A stretch of DNA of 64,000 bases from JBGCEZ01 sp045106735. GTDB lineage: Bacteria > Planctomycetota > Phycisphaerae > Phycisphaerales > SM1A02. Position numbers and translations under genes: made by a program. Of the stretch, positions 36,656 to 43,404 are shown one piece after another; the stretch's first letter is position 1, and each line of letters begins with the position of its first letter. Under the pieces are notes generated by a model. It saw nothing but the letters and a program-made list of their open reading frames with translations, made no database searches and had not been told where the DNA came from. The DNA is taken from assembly GCA_045106735.1 (NCBI GenBank), contig JBGCEZ010000034.1, positions 41,880 to 105,879 of the forward strand, read 5' to 3'.

Positions 36656-38692
36656 GGCCGCTGACTCCACATCCACGATCGCCCGCATGGCCCGCATGAC
36701 CTCGGCCACGCTCCAGGCCTGGGCCGGGCACCCGTCCGGCCGGTGCGGCGCGTCGCCCTCAAAGATCTCGGCCAGTTGGCCGGTGCACCCGTCGTCCAGC
36801 GAATCCAAGATGCCCTGCAGATCGGCCCGGGCCGTCGCCGCCGCCCGCTGCCGCGAAGCATCGTCGTCGCAGGCCAGCAATTGGGCATCGACCCACGAGC
36901 CGAGCAGCCACGGCCAGACGGTCCCCTGGTGGTACGCCGCATCCCGGGCGTTCAGATCTCCCCGGTAGCGCCCGATCCACCCGGGTTCATTCGGGCCCAG
37001 CGTGCGCAGGCCAACCGGGGTCAGGAGCGGCCCCCGGCACGCCGCCACAATGCCGGCCCGGTCCGCACCACTCAGCGGGACAGACGGACAGGCCGCGGCA
37101 ATGACCTGATTCGGGCGCAGTTCGTGAACCGGCGTGAACTGACCGCCGGGCACGGGGGCGCGCCGGTCGACCAGACAGCCGCGCTCGGGCCACCAGAACG
37201 CGGGGCGAAACGCCGCCTGGGCGGCATCGCGCACCGCGGCGACTTCGGCCCGCGCGGCCGGATCGGGATGATGCTCGGCCAGACCGGCCAAGCCTTCAAT
37301 CCAAAGAGCGTTGATCTCCACGGGCTGCCCGCGCCGCGGCGTGAAGACGACCCCGTCGCGATGGGCGTCCATCCAGGTCAACGGTGGCCCTGAGTTCTCA
37401 CCGGCATGCATCAGGCCGTCGTCGCCGACGCCGATGCCATGACGCGTGCCAGCCCGCAGGCAGCGCACGATCTCCAGGGCCGCGTCAAAGAGTCCCGCCG
37501 ATTCCAGCATGGGCCGGGCGGCGGCGTTGGCCGCGTAGCGAGCCAAGGTGCGCAGGAACCACGGCCCCGCGTCGGCGGTGTGATCGTCGGCCCCGTCGGC
37601 GTCGTGGAAACAGTTTGGCAGCAGTCCATCGCGCCGGTGGGCAACGATCGCAGCCAGCGCGGCCGTGGCCTCGGCGTCCCGGCGCCCCGGCGGCAAGAGC
37701 CCCGGCAGCGCGATCATCGTGTCGCGCCCCCAGTCGGCAAACCACGGGTAGCCAGCGATCACCGTCCGTCCGTCGCCGCGGCGAACGACGTAGTCCTCGC
37801 CGGCGCGCTCCAGGCGGGCGAGTGAGCGGGTGAACGCGTCGGCCGGGCGACGCTGGCGACGCGGCCGCGTGGACTCTGGCAGCGGCGGCGGCGGCGCGGG
37901 CGTGAGCTGCCGCACCACCACGTCGGCCGACATCGTGCCACCCGGCGGCAGGTCCACCGGCGTGCGCATCACCCCGGGGCTCCAGTCGTCGACCACCCAG
38001 TCCAAACCGCGATCGCGTTCGATTTCCAAGGCGAACCCGCGCCACCACTGCACCTCCCCGTCGAAGACGCCGGCCCCGCCGGGGATCAACCCGACGTCGA
38101 CCACGCCAGGCCGGCTCACCACCAGCCGGCCGTCTTCGGGGCGCTGCACGCTGGGCGGCTGATCGGTGGACCGCGTCAGCGCGTGGAAACCGACCAGCGG
38201 CGTAAATGGCCGCACGCACCAGACGCCCCGCATCCCCGGGCCGCGCTGGCCGGCCGAGAGGTCCCACCGCAGATGGACGACGCCGGGGCCGAGCACGGTG
38301 ATCGATCGGGCGGCGGACCACACCGGGCCCGTCCACGCTTCGGTGATGACCGCTTCTCCCAGTGGCCCGCGAGAGCGCGTGGCCGGCTGCCGGTCCAACG
38401 GCGCCGCCGGCGAGCCGACCGGCGGATGGCGACGCACGAGCCCGTCGTCGCCGACGAAGTCCGCACTGCTGCACCAGATCGGCTCGCCGCCAGCGCCCGG
38501 CTCGAACCAATCCATGGTCCGGCGCAGCAAGACCGTCCGCTGCAGCGGCGGATCCAATGAGGCGATCAGTTGTGCGTGGTACCGGCGCGAAGTGCCGCCA
38601 TCGGTCCGGCCCATGGCGAAACCGCCAGCTCCGTCGGTCAACAGCCACTCGCCGTCGGCCGGCACGATGTTCGATGCCGCGGTCGTGTTCAC
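36629..38692 (-). CDS. Glycogen debranching enzyme (amylo-alpha-1,6-glucosidase)
   Basis: 687 residues from the GTG at 38692 (read as MNTTAASNIV). The N-terminal domain begins with the family pattern EWLLTDGAGGFAMGRTDGGT then SRRYHAQLIAS. The C-terminal catalytic GH133-like domain includes VIAGYPWFADWGRDTMIALP with the catalytic-region Asp and Arg, TWMDAHRDGVVFTPRRGQPV and NDLNARDAAYHQGTVWPWLL-type sequence near the end. It removes alpha-1,6 branches from glycogen. The start lies 7 bp after the stop of a small gene, forming a three-gene unit. No good Shine-Dalgarno, consistent with translation coupled to the upstream gene. Its 3' end overlaps that of the histidine kinase by 27 bp. Confidence 0.92.
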   Translation of the reverse strand: MNTTAASNIVPADGEWLLTDGAGGFAMGRTDGGTSRRYHAQLIASLDPPLQRTVLLRRTMDWFEPGAGGEPIWCSSADFVGDDGLVRRHPPVGSPAAPLDRQPATRSRGPLGEAVITEAWTGPVWSAARSITVLGPGVVHLRWDLSAGQRGPGMRGVWCVRPFTPLVGFHALTRSTDQPPSVQRPEDGRLVVSRPGVVDVGLIPGGAGVFDGEVQWWRGFALEIERDRGLDWVVDDWSPGVMRTPVDLPPGGTMSADVVVRQLTPAPPPPLPESTRPRRQRRPADAFTRSLARLERAGEDYVVRRGDGRTVIAGYPWFADWGRDTMIALPGLLPPGRRDAEATAALAAIVAHRRDGLLPNCFHDADGADDHTADAGPWFLRTLARYAANAAARPMLESAGLFDAALEIVRCLRAGTRHGIGVGDDGLMHAGENSGPPLTWMDAHRDGVVFTPRRGQPVEINALWIEGLAGLAEHHPDPAARAEVAAVRDAAQAAFRPAFWWPERGCLVDRRAPVPGGQFTPVHELRPNQVIAAACPSVPLSGADRAGIVAACRGPLLTPVGLRTLGPNEPGWIGRYRGDLNARDAAYHQGTVWPWLLGSWVDAQLLACDDDASRQRAAATARADLQGILDSLDDGCTGQLAEIFEGDAPHRPDGCPAQAWSVAEVMRAMRAIVDVESAASADAASQA

Positions 38693-38698
38693 GCCGGA

Positions 38699-39019
38699 TC
38701 AGCGCCGGGCAGCGGAGAAGAGACCGGCCAGGCTGCCGCCGTTGCGGAAGATGATCTCTTCGCGGCGGGCGTCCTCGATCTCGTAGATCAACAACAGCTC
38801 GGCGCGATTGTCGATGACGTACACCATCTCCTCGGGATCGTCATCGCCGCCCCGGCCGTTTCGCGCGACGATCAGCGAGAAGTCATCGTCGGCGACGCCA
38901 TTGCCGGCCACGGCAACGCCGCCCGCCCCCGCGTTTCCGGCGGCCAACAGCACCATGCCACCCAGGATGAACGCACTGGCCCAAAGGACCGTCTCACTTC
39001 CGCGTTGACGCCGCATCAT
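38699..39019 (-). CDS. Small membrane-anchored protein upstream of the debranching enzyme
   Basis: 106 residues. The ATG at 39019 overlaps the upstream stop as ATGA, and AAGGAGG is close by; the second ATG at 39016 would have the better spacing. A transmembrane helix or signal (VLWASAFILGGMVLLAAGN) is followed by a Gly/Asp-rich stretch, then a short beta-rich motif (MVYVIDNRAELLLIYEIEDA). That motif resembles the IWILDTANREMVALTW of the gene before it, suggesting they are paralogues. Function unknown. Confidence 0.6.
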   Translation of the reverse strand: MMRRQRGSETVLWASAFILGGMVLLAAGNAGAGGVAVAGNGVADDDFSLIVARNGRGGDDDPEEMVYVIDNRAELLLIYEIEDARREEIIFRNGGSLAGLFSAARR

Positions 39020-39312
39020 CGGCCTCCTTCGGTCATGGCCGTACCGCTGTCGGTGGCCACGTTGCGATAGCCGATGCCGATGAGCGCCTTCTGATTCGGC
39101 TGCCACGTCAGGGCGACCATTTCTCGGTTCGCGGTGTCCAGGATCCAGATGGCGTCGGCTTCGGAGCCATTGACGCCCCCGGCGACGCCCACGTACCGGC
39201 CGCGGGGACGCGGCTGCGCGTCGGCGACGGGGCCGAGGGTGATGAGGCCGAGCAGACCCAGCAAGCCAGCGTTGATCGCGATCAACGCGGCGTGGCGACG
39301 AGGAATCGACAT
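39016..39312 (-). CDS. Small exported protein, first gene of the debranching-enzyme unit
   Basis: 98 residues from the ATG at 39312, with GGAG upstream. A signal peptide is clear (LIAINAGLLGLLGLITLGPV ending ADAQ). The mature part has AIWILDTANREMVALTWQPN and LIGIGYRNVATDS, then a short tail; it resembles the next gene product in order and in the ILD/VID motif. Stop and next start overlap as ATGA. Function unknown. Confidence 0.6.
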   Translation of the reverse strand: MSIPRRHAALIAINAGLLGLLGLITLGPVADAQPRPRGRYVGVAGGVNGSEADAIWILDTANREMVALTWQPNQKALIGIGYRNVATDSGTAMTEGGR

Positions 39313-39507
39313 TTGGGGAGCTCCACGCCGACGGGCAGTCGTACGGCAGGGCGAAAGCGAGCGGGCGCGGGCCATCGGACGGGGGATCGACCGAATGGCG
39401 AAGCGGGCGGGCCGGAAGGTCCACCCCACGGATCAGGGCCGGAGCCGGGCGGACGCCCCACGGAACATCGGCGTCTGGGGCGACGGAACGTCAATCCCCG
39501 GGCCGCA

Positions 39508-39747
39508 TCATTCCTGGTGGCTGCGCTTGCTCGGGTAGAGGGCGACGGAGATGACGATCACCGCCAGGACGAACATCACCAGGTACGCGAGCCAGACCGG
39601 GAAACCACCCTTGATCTCCGGGGTCGGGGCGGCGAAGTCATCGGCCGACTGGGCCAGGGCCATGGATGCCATGCCGAGCGGGGCCAGCAGGCCGGTGGCG
39701 GCCAGACCGAGACGACGAAGGCGACGCGTGGGGCGGAAGCGGTTCAT
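39508..39747 (-). CDS. Small membrane protein with signal peptide
   Basis: 79 residues from the ATG at 39747, or 83 from the ATG at 39759; neither has a good Shine-Dalgarno. Residues 12-33 (LGLAATGLLAPLGMASMALA) form a signal peptide, and a second hydrophobic helix (FPVWLAYLVMFVLAVIVISV) is followed by a basic/polar end (LYPSKRSHQE). One membrane span with a short cytosolic end. No known family recognised. Confidence 0.6.
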   Translation of the reverse strand: MNRFRPTRRLRRLGLAATGLLAPLGMASMALAQSADDFAAPTPEIKGGFPVWLAYLVMFVLAVIVISVALYPSKRSHQE

Positions 39748-40293
39748 GGGGATGAGCATACGGGGCGGCACCATGGGCGAGCAAGCGGGACCACCGCCGG
39801 CCACAGCGGCGGGCGGGGAAAAGCGGCCATTCTGACCGTCGGACGGGGCGGGCGGGCCCGCATCGGGGCCGGCATGCCCATCGCACCCCAAGAGACTGGC
39901 GGGGCGGGAGCCAGGACGTGAGCCAGAACCTGAGCCAGAATCTGAGCCAGAACCGGCAGGCCCCGTGCGTGAAGGCGGGATCGGTTGCCTGAGAAGGAGG
40001 CCGGAAGGAGTCCACCGGACGGTTCGCAATTCGGCCGCCGATGGTTCCCGCGCGCTGGAGCCGGAGGCCGAGCGCTGGCCGGACACGCGGAGTCGCCGAT
40101 CGCGACCGAGGCCGAAGCCGCAACCGCAGCCCAGAACCAAGACCCCAACAGAACCAAGTCAAGTCCGGGCTGGAGCGTCACGCGGGACTTCGCCGTTGCC
40201 GAATCACTCGTGCCGGCCACTCAGCTACGTTCTGAGCATCGCGACACCCGAGCAACGCGGATTGATCTGTGGCGATCCCGGCGACCGTTCGCC
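39748..40293. other. 546-bp noncoding stretch with 12-bp repeats
   Basis: Lies between metF and a small membrane gene, both on the minus strand. It contains the 12-bp array at 39908-39955 and a second less regular repeat-rich stretch at about 40099-40155 (CCGAAGCCGCAACCGCAG type). The left part should carry the promoter of the small membrane gene. No hairpin-plus-U-tract terminator for metF was found, and no credible ORF. Confidence 0.4.
39908..39955. repeat. 12-bp tandem repeat, four copies, intergenic
   Basis: Four near-identical units of GAGCCAGAAYCT type, starting at 39908, 39920, 39932 and 39944. Confidence 0.85.
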
Positions 40294-41223
40294 CTACCCG
40301 CGCGGTGCCGGCGTCCGGGTCGAGGCAAGGTTCGGCGCCCCGAGGGTCTGGAAGATCTGGCGCGTCGCGTCGCTGCGGTTGAGGGTGTACATGTGCACAC
40401 CGTCGACCCCGTGGTCCAGCAGATCCCGGGCCTGCTCGGTGGCCCAGTGCACGCCGATGCGCTCCACCGCGTCGGGATCGTCCTGCCGCTGGTAGAGGTT
40501 CCGCAGGAGCCGGGCCGGGAACTTCGTGCCGGCGGCCAGGTCGGCCATCCGCTTCATGCCCTTGATGCTCGTGATCGGCATGATGCCAGCAATCAGCGGC
40601 GCGTCGATGCCGACGAGCCGGCAGCGTTCACGCCAGTCGTAGAACTCCTGGTTGTCGAAGAAGAGCTGGGTCACGACGTAGTCGGCCCCTTCGTCGACCT
40701 TCGCCCGCAGGTGGTCCATCTCGATGAGGCGGTTCGGCGTCCCCGGATGCCCCTCGGGAAAACCGGCGACGCCGATGCCGAATCCTCGCGGCTCGGGATG
40801 CCGATCGGCATCGTTGAAACGCTTCACCATGCGGACCAGATCGGCCGCGTAGCGGAAGTCGCCCTCGATCTCGGAGCGGTCCATGCCCGCCGGCGGATCC
40901 CCGTGCAGGGCGAGGATGTTGCTCACCCCGGCGGCGGCATATCGCTCGAGAATCGCCTCGACCTCATCGGCCCGGTGCCCCACACACGTCAGGTGGGGAA
41001 TCGGATCCAGCGCGGTGTCTCGGTGCAGCCGTTCCACCAGCTCGTGGGTTCGTTCGCGCGTGGAGCCACCCGCCCCGTAGGTCACGGACACGAAATTCGG
41101 GCCGAGGGCCTCGAACTCGCTGATCCGATTGAACAGCGCATCCCACGCGTTGTCGGAGCGGGGCGGGAAGAACTCGAAGCTGAACGTGGCGTTCGGCCCG
41201 GCGAAAAGGTCTCGAATATGCAT
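40294..41223 (-). CDS. metF: 5,10-methylenetetrahydrofolate reductase
   Basis: 309 residues from the ATG at 41223 (MHIRDLFAGPNATFSFEFFP), the normal length. Family motifs are present: FEFFPPRSDNAWDALF, FVSVTYGAGGSTRERTHELV, PHLTCVGHRADEVEAIL, ILALHGDPPAG and DYVVTQLFFDNQEFYDW. The enzyme is an FAD-dependent barrel that reduces methylene-THF to methyl-THF for methionine synthesis. The upstream 205 bp, shared with divergent rex, contain a hairpin with a U-tract on the metF strand (41341-41365), possibly an attenuator. A Shine-Dalgarno is not obvious. Confidence 0.95.
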   Translation of the reverse strand: MHIRDLFAGPNATFSFEFFPPRSDNAWDALFNRISEFEALGPNFVSVTYGAGGSTRERTHELVERLHRDTALDPIPHLTCVGHRADEVEAILERYAAAGVSNILALHGDPPAGMDRSEIEGDFRYAADLVRMVKRFNDADRHPEPRGFGIGVAGFPEGHPGTPNRLIEMDHLRAKVDEGADYVVTQLFFDNQEFYDWRERCRLVGIDAPLIAGIMPITSIKGMKRMADLAAGTKFPARLLRNLYQRQDDPDAVERIGVHWATEQARDLLDHGVDGVHMYTLNRSDATRQIFQTLGAPNLASTRTPAPRG

Positions 41224-41340
41224 CGCAGCCGTATGGTACGCTCGGCGGCCGAAGGCCACGACCGGCAGCCCCGAGACCCGCGTTTCTCCCCAGGATTCTG
41301 GCGGAGCCGCCGGGAACCAAGCTGACGGAGCAGCTGACAG

Positions 41341-41365
41341 AAAAGCGGGTGGGATTGAAACCCGC
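41341..41365 (-). terminator. Terminator-like hairpin in the metF leader
   Basis: On the minus strand, GCGGGT pairs with ACCCGC across a 9-nt loop and is followed by TTTTCTGT. No minus-strand gene lies upstream, since rex runs the other way, so it sits about 118 nt before the metF start. Attenuation of metF is possible; no known riboswitch consensus (SAM, SAH) was recognised around it. Confidence 0.45.
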
Positions 41366-41427
41366 CATCCGAGCCACGTGTCCGTTCGTCCGTTCCGTCC
41401 ACGATCGAATCCGCCCGAGCCCGCCCC

Positions 41428-42162
41428 ATGAGCGAGTCGACATCCGATCCGTCCGCGTCGCCCGACGCCGACGACGCGAACGCGAACGCCGGCGAAGCCG
41501 ATCGCCTGCCGCGCCGAGACCGGATCCCCCGGCCCACGGTGCGCCGGCTGAGCCTGTACCTCCGGGAGCTTGAGGGCTCGATGGACGGCAACGGGACCGT
41601 GAGTTCCCGCCAACTGGCCACCGCCCTTGGGCTGACCGACGCCCAGGTGCGCAAAGATCTCGCCTACTTCGGGCAGTTCGGACAGCCCGGTATCGGCTAC
41701 CGCCACGAGGAACTGGCCAACGCGCTGCGGCGGATTCTCGGGACCGATCGTCCGCGGGCCACCGCGGTGGTCGGCGCCGGCAACCTCGGCCGCGCGGTGA
41801 CCTGCTACGGACGCCTGGACGGCAAAGGGTTCAATGTGGTGGAGGTCTTTGACCTCGACGATGCCGTCGTCGGCACCACCGTCGGCGGCTTGGTGGTCCG
41901 TCCGATGAGCGAACTGGCCATCGCGGTGGAGACCTCAGACATCGAGATCGCCATGCTCGCGGTCCCCGGCGACGCGGCCGACGACGTCGCCCGCCAGTTG
42001 GTGGAAGCCGGCGTGCGGGGCATCCTGAACTTCGCCCCGGTCCGCCTGCCGGTCCCGGATGGCGTGGCCGTGGTGAGCGTTGATCTCACGGTCGCCCTGG
42101 AACAGCTCGCCTACAAGATGGCCCTGGGCATTGAGGGCGACGAGCAGCACGCGGCGGACTGA
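41428..42162 (+). CDS. rex: Redox-sensing transcriptional repressor Rex
   Basis: 244 residues. After a 35-residue acidic disordered N-terminus, a winged-helix domain begins at PTVRRLSLYLRELEG and continues with TVSSRQLATALGLTDAQVRK, which is the Rex DNA-reading helix region, and FGQFGQPGIGYRHEELANAL. The NADH-binding Rossmann fold has VVGAGNLGRAV (115-125). The C-terminal domain-swapped helix ends VALEQLAYKMALG. Rex senses the NADH/NAD+ ratio and represses fermentation and respiration genes. A candidate operator lies at 46407-46424; none was seen in front of rex itself. Confidence 0.95.
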   Translation: MSESTSDPSASPDADDANANAGEADRLPRRDRIPRPTVRRLSLYLRELEGSMDGNGTVSSRQLATALGLTDAQVRKDLAYFGQFGQPGIGYRHEELANALRRILGTDRPRATAVVGAGNLGRAVTCYGRLDGKGFNVVEVFDLDDAVVGTTVGGLVVRPMSELAIAVETSDIEIAMLAVPGDAADDVARQLVEAGVRGILNFAPVRLPVPDGVAVVSVDLTVALEQLAYKMALGIEGDEQHAAD

Positions 42163-42174
42163 TCGCGGAGCTGA

Positions 42175-42234
42175 CCATCGATTTGGCCATCGATTTGGCC
42201 ATCGATTTGGCCGTCGAGCTGGCCATCGATTTGG
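42175..42234. repeat. 12-bp tandem repeat, five copies, between rex and the YggS-type gene
   Basis: Five units of CCATCGATTTGG, with one variant (CCGTCGAGCTGG), fill most of the 92 bp between two convergent stop codons. Confidence 0.9.
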
Positions 42235-42254
42235 CCGCCGACGGACCCATGCAA

Positions 42255-43070
42255 TCAGTCCTGGGCACCCTCGTCGGCGGCTTCCTCTTCGGACGAACCG
42301 AAGAGCGCTGATCCGACCCGGACAATGTTCGAGCCGCACTCGATCGCGACCTCGTAGTCGCCGCTCATGCCCATGGACAGCAGGTCGAACGTCTCGTTGA
42401 CGACGCCGGAGAGCCGGATCTCGTCGAAGAGCTCGCGGCACCGAATGAAGACGGGGCGGGAGGCTTCCGGGTCGTCGCTGATCGGAGCCATGCACATCAG
42501 GCCGCGCACATTGACGTTGTACATCGTGTCGATCTGCTCGATCAGGTGGACGGCCGCCGCGGGGGCAACGCCGTACTTCTGGTCTTCGCCGGCCACGTTC
42601 ACCTGCACCAGGACCTCCACCGCGGAGTCCGGCGTGCGGGCCGCCGCGGCGGTCTGGATCTCTTCGGCCAGACGAAGCGAGTCGACGGAGTGGATTAGCC
42701 GCACCTTGTCAACGATCCGGCGCACCTTGTTCCGCTGCAGGTGACCGATCATGTGCCATCGCACATCGGTCGAAACGCCGGCGGGTGCCGCGCTCGGCAC
42801 CTCGCGGAATCGCTCGAGGAATTCGTCGACCTCGGCCGAGTGTTGCTCAAAGACCTGCAGCCGGTTTTCGCCGAGATCGGCGTGCCCGGCGAGCAGCAGC
42901 TGACGGATCTGATCGATCCGCGCGTACTTGGTCACCGCCACGAGCACGACGGGTTCTCCCGCGCGGCCGCTGCGATCCAAGGCCGCGTCGATGCGCTGCT
43001 TCACCGCGGCGTATCGCTCCGCAACGCTGCCGCGCTCAACCCCGGACGATCGATCGGACGTCTTTTCCAT
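42255..43070 (-). CDS. YggS/PROSC family pyridoxal-phosphate homeostasis protein
   Basis: 271 residues from the ATG at 43070, with an AAGGAAGG stretch upstream. The family pattern is clear: PVVLVAVTKYARIDQIRQLL with PLP-binding Lys48, HADLGENRLQVFEQH, RWHMIGHLQRNKVRRIVDKV, IHSVDSLRLAEEI and MCMAPISDDPEASRPVFIRC, then STFDLLSMGMSGDYEVAIEC-type ending. These single-domain barrel proteins bind PLP and balance B6 vitamers. It is convergent with rex and divergent from ftsK. Confidence 0.94.
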   Translation of the reverse strand: MEKTSDRSSGVERGSVAERYAAVKQRIDAALDRSGRAGEPVVLVAVTKYARIDQIRQLLLAGHADLGENRLQVFEQHSAEVDEFLERFREVPSAAPAGVSTDVRWHMIGHLQRNKVRRIVDKVRLIHSVDSLRLAEEIQTAAAARTPDSAVEVLVQVNVAGEDQKYGVAPAAAVHLIEQIDTMYNVNVRGLMCMAPISDDPEASRPVFIRCRELFDEIRLSGVVNETFDLLSMGMSGDYEVAIECGSNIVRVGSALFGSSEEEAADEGAQD

Positions 43071-43404
43071 GTCGCGGTTTCCTTCCTTGGACGCGTGGAA
43101 GGATAGCACGCACCCCGCGCCGCATACGTGAAAACCCCGTTTCCTGCGGCCCGCTCCCCCACCTTCGCGCTCCACGACCCATCAAGAGCGCCGATCCTGG
43201 CCGGATCAAGACTTGCCGGAACCCGCCCGTCCGTGGACGATGGTCCCTGGCGCCGGCTTCTCTGCCGCGATCGACCACGCTGTGCCGATCTCCCTGACGG
43301 GGAGGCGTTTCCGCGGCGGTCCACATCGCACCGAGACGCTTCGCCAGACCGATCCGCCGCAGGACGCGGGGATCTCTCGATTCGCCCCCAATGAACGGGA
43401 CGTC

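Noticed and set aside
41345..41366. T-arm of a tRNA gene
   Set aside because: GGGTTTCAATCCC on the minus strand looks like a T-loop, but no acceptor, anticodon or D arm is found around it, and a U-tract follows.
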